Shown here: positions 24,754-35,998 of the stretch, one piece after another
How the letters are laid out: the number at the start of each line of letters is the position of its first letter
Position numbering within the stretch: the stretch's first letter is position 1
NCBI GenBank assembly: GCA_032718475.1
Contig: JAUCBJ010009025.1
Span: 1-61,713, forward strand
Reading direction: 5' to 3'
Origin: Nemertoderma westbladi
Lineage: Eukaryota > Xenacoelomorpha > Nemertodermatida > Nemertodermatidae
DNA length: 61,713 bases
Program-made: the position numbers and the translations under genes
The notes under the pieces: generated by a model
Databases searched by the model: none
Told to the model about the DNA's origin: nothing
The model's input: the letters and a program-made list of their open reading frames with translations, nothing else

Positions 24754-24987
24754 CTATTCCTTTTCCAGTGCTTCGATTACAGTTTCAAAAGTGGAACGTT
24801 TATCAATGAGTTTGTACTCCATAGTGATAAGCAAATCTTCGGATACAAATTGTGGGAGCCATGTTAGTTTAGTTTCACCATCCTTGGAATCAATATTTTT
24901 ACGAGCATAGTAGGCTTCTAATTGTCTCTTCCACGCGTTAAATGATATGGAATCCACACTAAGATATGGTAAACTACCCGGTGTCAT
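24754..24987 (-). pseudogene. Gypsy gag, N-terminal part
   Basis: A 77-residue frame starting at ATG 24987, 32 bp downstream of the LTR end: SVDSISFNAWKRQLEAYYA and TKLTWLPQFVSEDLL resemble the matrix/capsid start of gypsy gag. The frame is interrupted before the zinc-knuckle part at 24480. Confidence 0.6.
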
Positions 24988-25018
24988 TATAAACTGTTAT
25001 ATTTACACACTGCGCCAA

Positions 25019-25186
25019 TGTTAAGATAACAGGTACGGTACTGAAGTAGGGTATCTAAAAGTCTGTCTTTCTCACATTGCTACATTCCGCATTATATTAA
25101 ACTAAAGAAAATAATCTCAAATCAAATCTCCCTCCATACACAAATAATGCTAAAGTAATTCACAACAACTAATTAACTACGTTACA
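25019..25186 (-). repeat. Gypsy 5' LTR (168 bp) and adjacent primer-binding site
   Basis: The minus strand reads TGTAACGTAG at the start and ATCTTAACA at the end (TG...CA), followed immediately by TTGGCGCAGTGTG, which looks like a tRNA primer-binding site. At 168 bp it is very short for a gypsy LTR. The matching 3' LTR is absent. Confidence 0.65.
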
Positions 25187-25965
25187 CTTGGTCGAAATCC
25201 GTTTTGGCTCTTACACAGTAGTTTCTCTATGTGAGGCCTAATCCTATATAGAATCATTTTATTGTATATTTTGGCAGCTACCACAAGCAGACAGATCCCA
25301 CGATAGTTTGTTGGTATGCCGAGGTCTCCTTTCTTGGGGAGAGGCTTTAGTTGACCTTTAGTCCAAATTGGTGGTGGCTTTTCCCCTTTTAACATCCGGT
25401 TGCAAACATTCAATAATGGTCTGTTTAGCACTCCGGTTTTCCATACCTCCGCTGGGATTTCATATAATCCACTCGCTTTATTATTGGACATGCTTTTAAT
25501 GCTTCTTTGGAGTTCGGCAGGTGTGAAGTCCCCTGTTTCTATAGGTAGTGTCTTGTCATATATTTTCCTTGTAGGGCTGACCTCGATGTTTGGTGGCTGC
25601 CCAAGCAAGTTGCTGAAGTGATTTTTCCACTTCCCAACACGTTCTTCAGGACTATCGGCTTTGAGGCGCCCCTTTGCACAACTTTTCCGACCAGATGCCT
25701 CATTTACAGTTTGCCAGGTAAGTCTTGATTGTTGCTGTATGTGAGCAGTTGTAATTGCTTCAGTTTTATCCTGTATGTACTTTTCCTGGCTGATGTTGTA
25801 GGCCAATTTAAGATCGTCTTTGGCTTTCTCAACCTTGTTAATGTTTTCAGTTGTTGGTTGTTCGGTTTTAACTTTGTAGGCTATCTTAAGATCTTCTCTC
25901 TTACAAGTAACCTCAGAGTTTTGCCACAGCACATACTGTTTTCGTTTGGGTTTCTGTATATATAT
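25187..25965 (-). pseudogene. LINE RT N-terminal part, cut by the gypsy LTR
   Basis: A 251-residue frame covers the linker and RT start: RLTWQTVNEASGRKSC, PEERVGKWKNHFSNLLG, SMSNNKASGLYEIPAEVWK, KPLPKKGDLGIPTNYRGICL, ending at KSQNGFRPS just where the LTR begins. The final block matches the copy at 14300. The catalytic core is not present downstream, so the remainder was lost with the 3' half of the gypsy insertion. Confidence 0.75.
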
Positions 25966-26643
25966 ATGTAATATGTATAATGTAGCTGAAATTCAGTATG
26001 CTGATTATTATTATAGTAGTAGTGATATACATAGGTGAGAAGAATTTTGCTCGTCAGAAAATGTTTGTTTATGTGAGCAATCAGCATTGAGGTGCAATCA
26101 GAATGAATGGTTAGATGGATTACTACTAATCAATGTCACACAGTATTATTACCTTCAGAAACAGCTTTCTCCTAATACTACTAAAGTTTACTCCTTTTAC
26201 ATGGAATATATTTTTGTGTTAGACCAAGAGTGTTGGATTTATAGAAGGCTGAAAAGTGCCTTTTTTCACACAATTATGTAAATAGTATTATTGCACAATT
26301 ATGTAATTTTTTTTATAAGCTTGGTTTTGGTTTAAATTCGCCAAATCTCTCCATCTCGGCATGTTTCCATCGCACTAAACTAGGAAGAATATTCTTATTA
26401 TGATGATATAGGTTTTGAGGTAAAAACTGTAAATATGTAAACTGTAAATAATGCGATCAAAGTGAATGTATTTTTCCATTTTGCACGATTGCATAGTGTA
26501 AATTGGTCGAAGTAATTGTGTACATTAAAAATCGATTCCACAATTAACCAATTGAAGCGATCAATGCCTTTGATGTCGTGATGATTAGCGTATATACTAT
26601 TGACTCTTATAATACTATATATAAATTATATAATTAAATTTTA

Positions 26644-26650
26644 TATAAAA
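26644..26650 (+). promoter_or_regulatory. TATA box of the Cys-rich peptide gene
   Basis: TATAAAA followed by GG lies about 120 bp before a strong donor AAG|GTAAGT (26769/26770). A start site about 25-30 bp downstream would give a short untranslated first exon of about 90-100 bp. Confidence 0.45.
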
Positions 26651-26769
26651 GGAATGGATATTTTTTAGAAATTCATTGAGGTTCTTTCTTGTTTAATCTG
26701 CTAAGATATTATATAGGACACCATTAGTTATATATTATATATATAGACGTTTTAGAAATATTTCACAAG

Positions 26770-26938
26770 GTAAGTAATATTGATTTTAAAATATGTAGCA
26801 CCAGTGTGGCATTTCAATAAATTTCTGTCCACCATAAGTTTCATAAAAATTTAGGTAACACACTAGACAATACATACTGAAAATAAAGTGTATTCTAACA
26901 TTTAAAGCACTAATTATTATGTTAATATTATTTTCTAG
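26770..26938 (+). other. 5'UTR intron of the Cys-rich peptide gene
   Basis: A 169-bp AT-rich intron with consensus GTAAGT at 26770 and ATTATTTTCTAG ending at 26938. The second exon begins GAATATCTCAACC, 23 bp before the ATG. The paralogue at 10288 has an acceptor at the same distance with a matching leader. Confidence 0.55.
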
Positions 26939-26961
26939 GAATATCTCAACCAACAAACAAA

Positions 26962-27174
26962 ATGAAATTCATCATCGTTGCTTCCATATTTTTCTTTGCT
27001 TTCTGCGCTGTGCAGATCCGAGCCGCTGGGCTATTTACTCATTGTCCATGCCAGGTCTGTGAGTTTCCTGAACTGAATGCCTGTGAAGTTTTCCCCCCTC
27101 AAGATTGCCACGAGTGCTCTCGTATTTGGGGAGAATATACGTGCGGTGGATGTGGGTGGTTGGAGCTCAAGTAG
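26962..27174 (+). CDS. Secreted cysteine-rich peptide, copy 1
   Basis: A 70-residue protein with a clear signal peptide (MKFIIVASIFFFAFCAVQIR, cleavage after about residue 21-22) and a mature peptide of about 48 residues with eight cysteines spaced C-x-C-x2-C-x7-C-x7-C-x2-C-x8-C-x2-C, so four disulfides are possible. The mature part is acidic and contains SRIWGEYTCGGC. It has a TATA box, a 5'UTR intron and a Kozak-compatible start, so it looks like a live host gene. The paralogue at 10064-10288 differs mainly in the signal peptide and C-terminus. I do not recognise the fold; defence peptide, inhibitor, venom-like or signalling roles cannot be told apart from sequence. Confidence 0.75.
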   Translation: MKFIIVASIFFFAFCAVQIRAAGLFTHCPCQVCEFPELNACEVFPPQDCHECSRIWGEYTCGGCGWLELK

Positions 27175-27716
27175 ACTTAGACAGTTAATCTACCACGTTT
27201 TATCAGCCTGACTTAATGTGATTATGTTGTTGTAATAATGGAGTCCTCCACCGGAAAGGACTTTATAATGACCGACTGACTAATTCAAATAAGGTGTTGG
27301 TGAAGTTGATGGGTTATTCTATTTTGATATACAAGCTAATTATAATATTGTTGGGTTGGTGGTTTAGGTATGTAGACATCAGATCATTTACCACAGTAAT
27401 ATTATGTGCGAACTTTTGTTTCTATTAAATAATACATAATATAAAAAAAAACTGATACATACATCTGTCTGTATTATTTTTATGAACTATGAATGAAGCT
27501 AACTAAATCTCAAATGATTTTTGGACAGTTAAGGGTAGGCTTAGTTAATTCCATTTAGATATTTAGCACATGAGGGTGCACTGTAATACCCACCTTTCCC
27601 CTCCCAAAACTATATTTATATAACCATGCAATTTGAATGAATTTTGGGTGTATCATCATGGAATAATAAATATATTGATGATCCTTTTTGCCTCTGTTTT
27701 TATACTACCACTTTCA

Positions 27717-28030
27717 TTAAGGGGGGGGGGGGGGGGGGGTGTACCCCCTCAGGAGAGTTTTTTTTAAACAGCTCAAACTTCGTGTTGTAGGTCAATATCA
27801 TTGTTATGTTGTGCTCAGCCAACGTGAGGAAGGCCAAAGAGCAACAAAAATTTAAATTTAAATTTTTTTTGTGTCCCTCTAGCGGCGAGTGGCGGAATTA
27901 AATATTTCACTAAAAACACTACTAGTCCCTTAATATTTATCGAATTTTTTTGAAACCAACTCTTTTGGACTCAGCACCATCGTTTCTACAAAAATTATCC
28001 AGCCGATTTTTTAAATTATTAATTTTTAAG
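27717..28030. mobile_element. TTAA MITE copy, one end
   Basis: TTAA (27717-27720), then 19 G, then GTACCCCCTC and a body (AGGCCAAAGAGCAACAAAAA, CTCTAGCGGCGAG) that matches the reverse complement of the right half of the MITE at 8552-8906. The other terminus is not seen. The LINE fragment that begins near 28087 may have replaced it. Confidence 0.55.
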
Positions 28031-28086
28031 TAAATTAATTAAATTAGGAACTCATTCGCCATCCCCCGGCTTACATTCTTTTTCGG

Positions 28087-29191
28087 ATGGCACCCTGCTT
28101 CGGTTTCCCGCAACAGCTTCGGGACTACGACTGTCTCCTCCGCAATGCCCTCCAAGAGGTCGCAAACGCCCACATCGACGACCCTTCCTGGGCCCAGGCC
28201 TGCCTCCCTGCACGGGTGGGTGGTCTCGGATTGAGTTCCACTATGCAGCTTGCACCCTCCACCTTCCTGGCTTCAGCGGCTGCCTGCGCAACTCTTTCCA
28301 ACCGCCTTCTCCCGTCAGAGGGAGCGCCGAGCCCAGCTGCCGAATTGGCCGTCGAGGTCCGGAATGCCTCACTCCCCCCAGATTCGATGCCGCCAACAAC
28401 GACCATGCAGAGCGCGTGGATGGCCCCGGTCCATGCTGCAAACCTGGATGCGTTGCGCCTCGGCGCGACACCCGACAACCTCGCGAGGTTTAACTCCCTC
28501 GACCACCCAGTCGCTGGCTGTTGGCTCAATGCCCGGCCCAGTTCCTCGTTGGGGCTGAAGCTTGACGACAGCCAATTTAGGATCGCCCATGCCACTCAGC
28601 TGGGTTGCAAGGTGGTCGAGCCCCATACCTGCCGCTGTGGCAGTCCGGTGGCGGCGGATGGCCTCCATGGTCTATGCTGCCAGAAGAGCACTGGCCGGCA
28701 CCCCCGTCATGCTATGTTAAATGAAATAGTGAGGTGGGCACTGGTCAGCTACGGGGTTCCGTTCATCTTGGAGCCACCTGGCCTCTGCCAGACTGATGGG
28801 ATGAGGGTCGATGGGGTGACTGGAGCCAGGGCCGCACACTGGCTGGGGATTCCACTGTCACCGATCCCCTCGCCCCCAGCCCCCAACCAGCACTCTGGTT
28901 GCCGGTGGGCGGGCTGCAGAAGGAGCAGAGCGGGCAAAGAACATAAAGTACTGGGAGGTTGTGGAGCGGGGCCACTTATTCCACCCCGTGGCCTATGAGA
29001 CTTTCGGCCGCCCAGGACCCGAGACTGCCACCTTCCTACGGGAGGTCGGGTCCCGCCTCCACATCGCCATGCACGAACCCCGCTCCCACCAGTTTCTCCT
29101 GCATCGCCTTGCTGTGGCGATTTTGGTGGGAAATGCTGCGTCAGTGATGGGAACGGCCGACACTCCACATCACGGACTGTACGACGTTTAG
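28087..29191 (+). pseudogene. GC-rich LINE RT C-terminal region
   Basis: The main 303-residue frame contains SWAQACLPARVGGLGLSS, CRCGSPVAADGLHGLCCQK and HPRHAMLNEIVRWALVSYGV, a cysteine/histidine-bearing C-terminal block found in a family of animal LINE polyproteins after the RT domain. After about 28820 the conserved reading moves through two other frames (TLAGDSTVTDPLAPS, then HLFHPVAYETFGRPGPE and HQFLLHRLAVAILVGNAASV up to 29191), so there are two frameshifts. Base composition is much richer in G+C than the surroundings. RT motifs are absent: 5'-truncated. Confidence 0.7.
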
Positions 29192-29554
29192 TTTCCGGGT
29201 TATTCGCTCCATGATTAAAACTGAAAGTAACTAATATAAGATATATATCTATATTATCTTGCCCCATCTTTGATCTATCATATAAAAAACTTTCATGTGA
29301 TTAGATTCAAAACTGTGAAAGCCTTATGGATTTAAGCTCTGATTGTCAGTGAACAGTCACAAATGACTGTTAAGCCACTGATTACGAACTGCATACAGTG
29401 GGGTGTAGTGTACACTGACACCACTATCATACAACTGATTCATCACCAGACAATTGCTCATTGGTTGATTAGAACTGGGGTGGAATTCCTTCGACCAATG
29501 AATCTAGACAGAGTAGATGGAAATCAAGACCGACATAAATAATTCATAATATTA

Positions 29555-29680
29555 TCACTTTTGTTGGGCACAGCTTTTGTAAAGTCGGCAATGACGTCCA
29601 AGTGGGATCGAACTGGTGACATCCGGGTTGGAAATCTGAAGGCCTACTAATAAGACCACAGCTGTTTAGGTTGAACCCTG
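29555..29680 (-). mobile_element. tRNA-derived SINE copy, minus strand
   Basis: The reverse strand reads a tRNA-like head with B box CCAGTTCGATCCC and the body CATTGCCGACTTTACAAAAG, the same family as 9340-9480. Confidence 0.5.
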
Positions 29681-30200
29681 AACTAAGTAGTGTAGCTAGG
29701 CAAACAATATTAAAATTATGTTATATCAGAAAATCCTAGTGATATTAAAGTTTTCATCCCGTCAACATACATTCAATACTAGGGTCTAGTAGCCTGGTAA
29801 GTAACTGGACTTTTAAGTAAAATGTAGAATATAGTAAATAAAATATATAATATGCATCACGTTACTAATTAGAGTTCCTGGGTATGAATCTGAGCACCTG
29901 TTTGTTTACGAATCAATTTTCCTACTTACCAACTGGATAAAATCAAAGCAACACACTTAAACAAATGCTTTGACTACATATATCGGCATCTTTTACATTG
30001 GCGCTACATTTAGCTAGGGAAAATACTTTTATAGAGATGCACTACAGAAAACTGCAAATATATTTGACCAAACAGTACTAGCTCAATACCAATAATTAAT
30101 AATAATAAATTAATTGTTGTGGTGTGAGTGACGGTGAATTAAGTACCGGTATATAATGTAATAGGACAATATGATATCCCACTCCATAGCGAATTCATCA

Positions 30201-30650
30201 TCCGTCCTGGTTGCTCAGTTGTCTTAGGACACACACACCCGGCTGAAGATAACCGGAAATTTGAAACCTAGGTACCGGGTTCGAGCCCCAATAGGGTTGG
30301 TTGATATTTTTCGCTATGGAGACCATTGCCATATAACATTATATATACTTAATATCAACAATTCAGACGAACATCTTTACATCTTTATCGTTGAGTCGGG
30401 CATTGTCACGCTCTCGGTAAAGTTGTACATGTACATAGTGTAATTACGATTTATATTGGTTTTAGGTTAGCGTAGTGTAATATTGTCTTTGTAACCAAGT
30501 AACATAAAGGATCCCCTTGGAAATAAGCTGCAAAGCTTTAGGGGTAATCCTATATGTTATATTGGACAATACCTTTATACCGGTACATTGTTTGGTGTAT
30601 TTGTTATTGTTTTTACATAATGTATAAATAAATATATCTATCTATGAACG
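30201..30650 (+). mobile_element. Second type of tRNA-derived SINE
   Basis: A-box-like TGGTTGCTCAGTTG near 30208 and B-box GGGTTCGAGCCCC near 30278-30290, then an unrelated body and an AT-rich tail (AAATAAATATATCTATCTAT at about 30625-30645). The spacing between boxes is longer than in a tRNA gene, which argues for a SINE with an expanded head. Confidence 0.45.
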
Positions 30651-30849
30651 GAAGAACTTTGAATCAGAACAGTATGGTTGAGCTGGGGCTGTTGCGAAGT
30701 GGACCCTCGAGTTTACCATAATTTACTAGAACTTATGATTTAGTTCATTTGTTTCTCGGGTTTCACTCAAATCAATATCCCATTCTTACTCTACAAGACC
30801 TGTTTAAGTTATTGGTCGGAAGTGTCAGAAGTCATAAACTCGATCATTA

Positions 30850-31330
30850 GGAAGAGGCCCATCTCAAACTTGTACTTTTTGGTGAAGGGTACGAAATTTG
30901 GTGCTAGCACTAAAATTTGCCATATTACGCCGAAAAATACGCAATGATCTGGCAAATTAGAAATGTATTCGCTTAGAATCAGCGCCAGAGAAAACCTTAA
31001 AATGTGAATTTATAACATCGTATAAGTGAATTAAAAATTTTGTATCCAAACTGAAAAGTGCTGGTTACTTGTTTTTTTTTCATTTTCTGCCTACATAGAG
31101 GACTAAATCAGCCATTTATAGTAATCAGGTCATTTTGAATTATTTTCCAATGGATTCAGCGTCCCAGAAAACCTATATTGAAAAACTATTAGCCGTTAAT
31201 TGTAACTTTCAAATTTCTTAAAAATTTTTAACTACTTGAAATTTTTGTGCTGCAAAATAACCACCCCAGTACATTTTTTCGAAAATTTTTTTTCGGTTGG
31301 ATTCAGACTAGTGAAATCTACGAATGCTAC
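30850..31330. repeat. Dispersed TTAA-element repeat copy
   Basis: Shares CTCAAACTTGTACTTTTTGG, GGTGCTAGCAC and AAAGTGCTGGTTACTTG with the element debris at 18.4-20.3 kb, in the same order. It is probably a fragment of one non-autonomous family. Confidence 0.55.
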
Positions 31331-31499
31331 ACTCACAGACCCCGGGGTCGGTAATGGAATAAGTTACACCTTGTAGTCAGAGCCACAAAAATTAACTCAC
31401 CAGGGTTCACCTTACTCCCAACCATGCGATAGATACTGTCACCAACACGAGCAATTTGGAATTTAACCAAATCTGCCATTGTAAATCATTCAATCTAAC

Positions 31500-33930
31500 A
31501 GGGCCGGTATTTTGGTGGTAAACTCTCAGAGATCGACTTGTGTGTAACCATAGGTTCTGCTCTGTCAATAATTGAGTCCATGGAAATTGACCACACATAC
31601 TGCTACTGTGATCATGTAGCTCTCTCGGTTGTTGTCTCTAGCAGCTGCTTTACCCCTATTAGTATCTCGGATCTGTTGGAAAGATCTTCTTTGTTGGGTC
31701 ATTTTAGTCATTATTATGTGATTATGTCAGCAAACTCAATGCGACCATCGGTGTCTATCACATAAGGTTGTCGACTGTCATAAATTCACAAAGCGGCTGT
31801 CGCTGATTTTTCCACCAACATTGAATATTGACTATTCAAATGGCAACCCAAACTTGTTAAACTTACAGCTGACCGACCTGTCCGCTCTTATAAATAATAC
31901 GGTAAATGCATGCATAGTACAGCCACCGAATTCCAATGTCTACAGATGCAAGGCAACACAGATGAGAAAAGCTCCTCAATTCGGGTGACAGTAAAAAGAT
32001 TTGGTGGTCACTTAATTGGAAAGGGGAGCTCTGCCGTGACGAATACAGGAACACACCTAGCGTTGAACAGTTTAAATCACATTTTGAATCACTGTTTAAT
32101 CCGCCGGACACACATGATATTGATGTGGACACCGAATCCATACGCCCCCCTGCTAGACGACAACTTCACACAAGAGGAACTCGCAGATGCTATGGCATCA
32201 TTAAATCTCAATAAAAGTTACGTGGGCCTGTCACCATGATTATTCTGTTCATTGCCTGGTTTAGTTGTTTATGTTCTTTCTATCACTGTTGCACATTGGG
32301 CTCTATGGTTTACTACCGATTTCGTGGGTACTTAGCACATTGGTGATATTGTTTAAAAGAGGTGATAGAAAAGTAATAAAGACCACCACAATAAAGATTG
32401 TGGCAACTACCGGGGAATCTCAATATCGACAACCTTAACTAAAATATTCGATCTTACGTTGAATGCAAGGCTAACTAAATAGTACAAAATTAGTAAATTT
32501 CAAGAGGATGGGCAAAGAGGGCGTGGGTGTATAGAACATATTCTTACTTTACAATTACTAATAGACTGCAACATTTAAAAAGGCTCGTTTATTTGTACTG
32601 TTTGTGGATTTTAGTAAGGCATATATATGACCATGTCCCAAGGGATCTGATATTGCTTATGTTAAATTGATTGGGTTGTGGTAAATTAATGCTATGTGCC
32701 ATCAAACTACTATATTCGTCCACTATAAATATTTTGAAAACGTTTGCTATTATTCAACAATAGGTTTACGTCAGGGTGCACCGTCAAGTATTTTTCTTTT
32801 CTGTTTATACATAGACTCATTAGTGCATTTAATATGTAGCGCTGTAACATCAGATGGGTTTTTAGGACTTATTGATGTCCGTCCTACTTGTCGTGGATGA
32901 CACTGTCATTCTTGCCGCAACACGGAAAAATTGTTTATTCAAATTAAAAGCTCTAACAGATTTCTGTAGGTCATCCGGTATGGTAATCAATGAGAAAAAA
33001 CTTACTTTTTGTAATAAGGGTGGTGCTGGTGACAAAGAAGCGCTCACATGCGACGGTGTTTCTGTAAGTGACTGCGATAGTTATGTTTATTTGGGCAAAT
33101 TTTTCACCAATGACGGAAAAATAAAGACTGCCCTGAACCTCCCTTGTAATTCTTGTGAAGAGGCAATAAATACATTCGCAATTTTTTGTGCAAATAAAAC
33201 CTGTATTCCTTTTATTTTTAAGAAGCAACTTCTTGATGCAGCTATAATGGCGAAAGTATTATACGGCTCTGAGTGTTGGTTATCTACGAACTTAGTAGGT
33301 ATGCACACTATATACAGTAGAATGGTTAAAACCCTGTTAGGTGTCTGTAGTCAAACACCGCTGGGTCTTATAGATGCTGGATCCCGCCATTAAATTACCG
33401 TATTATGTCTGCAAGGAAATGTTGTTTAAAAAACGTTTAGATAATAATGATATAGTTACCTTTCCAATGCGTATTTGAGTTATGTAAAGGTACAAATACC
33501 CCGGGATATAAATCAATTGTAAGTGCGATTAATTTTGATGAAGTCGACTGTTTTGAAAGTGTACAGTATATAGGGCGATTAATAATAAGCTAGACTCTGC
33601 AACTAAGTTTGTATTCTATAGTTTGTACAGTACGTTTGTATTGTATAGAACTGTATGCAACCCATAGTTGAAAATGTTTCCTGTGTACAAACACAAAGTA
33701 CCTATATTCCTGATTATCTTAGGTTGTCAGTTTCCTGTATGAGATTGAGTTCCCACAGTTTAATAGCTGAGCGGGGCCGCTGGAGCATGACCCCCACATT
33801 GCGATCGAGTTTGCCGCTGTGACTCAGTCTTACTGGAAGATGAGAGACATGTGCTGCTCCAATGTCCCATAAAACAGCTTCATTACACGCGATAAATTTA
33901 ATATTACACCCTGCCAGATTTTAACCTCGT
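31500..33930 (+). pseudogene. LINE relic: endonuclease end, RT and C-terminus
   Basis: The plus-strand order fits one LINE: the endonuclease end (EIDHTYCYCDHVALSVVV, about 31600), the linker (FTQEELADAMASLNLNKSY, about 32170-32220), RT pieces (GLRQGAPSSIFLFCLYIDSL at about 32765; VVDDTVILAATRKNC at about 32890; SGMVINEKKLTF; YVYLGKFFTNDGKIK; AKVLYGSECWL), then LSSHSLIAERGRW at about 33740-33780. Stops and frame changes are frequent. The CLYIDSL and VVDDTV boxes show it is a different family from the (TAG)n-tailed LINE. Confidence 0.65.
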
Positions 33931-33959
33931 TTTTTCGAAGAAACTAACTTAGATATACT

Positions 33960-35067
33960 ACTACTACTACTAGGTCGAGCGAACTCGGACAGTGGAAATG
34001 AGATCCTTCCAGGCTTCCAGATTCTCCATAGTTGTTGCAATTTCGTTTCTCCCAAGTTCAGTATCCCTTTCAAGTTGATCTATATATGGTATGGCCGGTC
34101 GTCCACGACTACGCTTTCCATGAGTTGGTTGCCAGAGAAGTAGATCTGGTATGACCTCGTCTTTACTTCGCCAGCAGTGCCCGCTGAATCTTAATCTGCG
34201 TTCACGGAGGGTGGTTGATACAGGTGGTATTGTACAATAAAGCTCGGCGTTTGTCATGTGTTGTCTACAGCTGATGTTTAGGGCTGCCCTTAGTAGTCTT
34301 GTGTAGCAACCATCAATTCGTTGTTCAAGTGATTTAGTCAGTGTCCAGGTCTCACCCCCGTATAAAAATACACTTTCCACTGTGGCTCGAAAGAACTTAG
34401 TCTTCAGGTGCCTGGAGAGATCTGATTTCCAGATGGTATCCATTTTTGATAGAGCTACCCAAGCCTTTGCTTTCCTAACTTCTATGTCCTTTTTGCTACT
34501 CTCTATCCATGATCCAAGGTACTGGAAGTCATTGACCTTCCTTAGTTGATTATTATCAATGGTTGTCAAGTTTCCATCAACATTAAATGTCATGAATTCG
34601 GTCTTGGTAGCATTTATATGCTATCCAACCTCCTTAGCAGCCCTCTCCACTTTATTTAGTAGAAGCTGTGCATCTGCTAGCGTATTAGAGAGCAGGGCGA
34701 TGTCATCCGCAAAGTCGGTGTCTGTGACTGTAGTTGCCGGATATCTACTACTTCTGCGTTCTTGAAGTGGAATCCCAGATCTTCACCCTTTGTGGCCGTC
34801 CTCATTGCGTAATCCAGCACAATTACAAATAGTAATGGTGCTAATGTGTCACCTTGCAGTACGCCAGCCAGGATTGAGAAAAACTCAGTTTCACCATCTG
34901 GTGAGAGTACCTGCGCTTCTGTGTCACAATATAACAATCCAATGCCAGCAACAATTACTTCTGGTATTCCATAAGCTCTTAGGATTTCAAGCATTTTACC
35001 TCTATGGAAGGAGTCGAATGCCTTCTTGAAGTCCACAAAAGTCATGACTGCGGGGAGATTCTTTGAC
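33960..35067 (-). pseudogene. LINE reverse transcriptase with (TAG)n tail, cut by piggyBac
   Basis: Same family as 13180-14355. It shows FKKAFDSFHRGKM, VLQGDTLAPLLFVIVLDYA, then, after a frameshift near 34700, MTFNVDGNLTTIDNNQ, FQYLGSWIESSKKD, KAWVALSKMDTIWKSD, FRATVESVFLYGGETW and a long C-terminal block (RLRFSGHCWRSKDE, LLLWQPTHGKRSRGRP). The 3' tail is the CTA run at 33957-33971. Its 5' side stops at the TTAA of the piggyBac element. Confidence 0.75.
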
Positions 35068-35399
35068 TTAACCCTATTACCACTGGGGGGGGGGGGGGGG
35101 GGGGGGCGAATCGGCCCCTTCCTAGTTTTTAGTTGCTGTAACTATGCAACCACATTATGTACCCGCCCAATTTTTATTGAGAATTAGCCAAATTTAATGC
35201 CGCATCTTTTGCAAAAAACGACGTTGCAATTGGATTTCTACTTTTCGATGTGGGTGCCACCTCAAAATTTGGTCTCCAGAACCAAATTTTTTGAAATTTT
35301 CGAATTTTACAAAGTCATTCGTGATTTAGTAATTATTTATGTATGGGCTATTTTTATTTATTTTTATTGGTTTGGATCACTCTAATGCTCTATACAAGT

Positions 35400-35880
35400 A
35401 TGTAAGTGTAGTGGCACGTCATTTTTGGAGCACCAAAATTAGGGCGTGGCACTTCAAATTTTGAAAAATACGAGATTCGGAAAATACACTAAATTTTTGA
35501 TTTGCAAAGCATTTTTATAGGTTTTCTGGAGCGCTGAATTGATTGAAAGTAATATAGCAGCCTGAAGACTTTGTGGTTCGCCATTTTTGGTGCGCCAAAA
35601 TTAGGGCGTGGCACATCAAATTTTGAAAAAAACAAGATTCGGAAAATACACTAAAGTTTTGATTTCAAAGCATTTTTATAGGTTTTCTGGAGCGCTGAAT
35701 CGGTTGAAAGTAATATAGAAGCCTCTAATCCTTGGTGTACGTAATTTTCGGTGCACCAAAATTAGGGCGTGGCACTTCAAATTTTCAAAATTACTTTATT
35801 CGGAAAAAACACTAAAGTTTTCATTTCAAATCATTTTTTTAGGTGTTATGGGCCGCTGAAACCAATGTGTGTGTGACTTG
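35400..35880 (+). repeat. piggyBac left subterminal repeats, 3 copies
   Basis: A unit of about 162 bp (CACCAAAATTAGGGCGTGGC, then a GATTCGGAAAATACACTAAA block and TATAGGTTTTCTGGAGCGCT) is repeated at 35431, 35593 and 35754. The right end carries the same unit inverted. Confidence 0.8.
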
Positions 35881-35998
35881 GCCAGAATGTAAGGGTTTAT
35901 TTTATGTTCGTGAATATGGCCTACAATGGTATATCATATATATTGAAATTAGAATTTTATATAACTACTACATACATGCAATTGAGTCTAACTTGGTT

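Larger units (their letters stand above)
21846..25186 (-). mobile_element. Ty3/gypsy LTR retrotransposon, 3'-truncated
   Basis: Order on the minus strand: 5' LTR (25186-25019), primer-binding site, gag with two CCHC knuckles, protease, RT, RNase H and the start of integrase. The end of integrase and the 3' LTR are missing; the element stops at 21846 against a dispersed repeat. The LTR starts exactly inside a LINE RT frame at 25187, so it inserted into that LINE. Frameshifts and stops show it is inactive. Confidence 0.8.
29192..31499. other. No gene; SINEs and dispersed repeat
   Basis: Contains the two SINE copies listed separately and, at 30850-31330, sequence shared with the TTAA-element debris at 20080-20330 and 19440-19760. 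No coding signal elsewhere. Confidence 0.45.

Noticed and set aside
28125-29267. Long minus-strand frames opposite the GC-rich LINE
   Set aside because: GC-rich DNA has few stops; the plus strand carries the recognisable LINE blocks.
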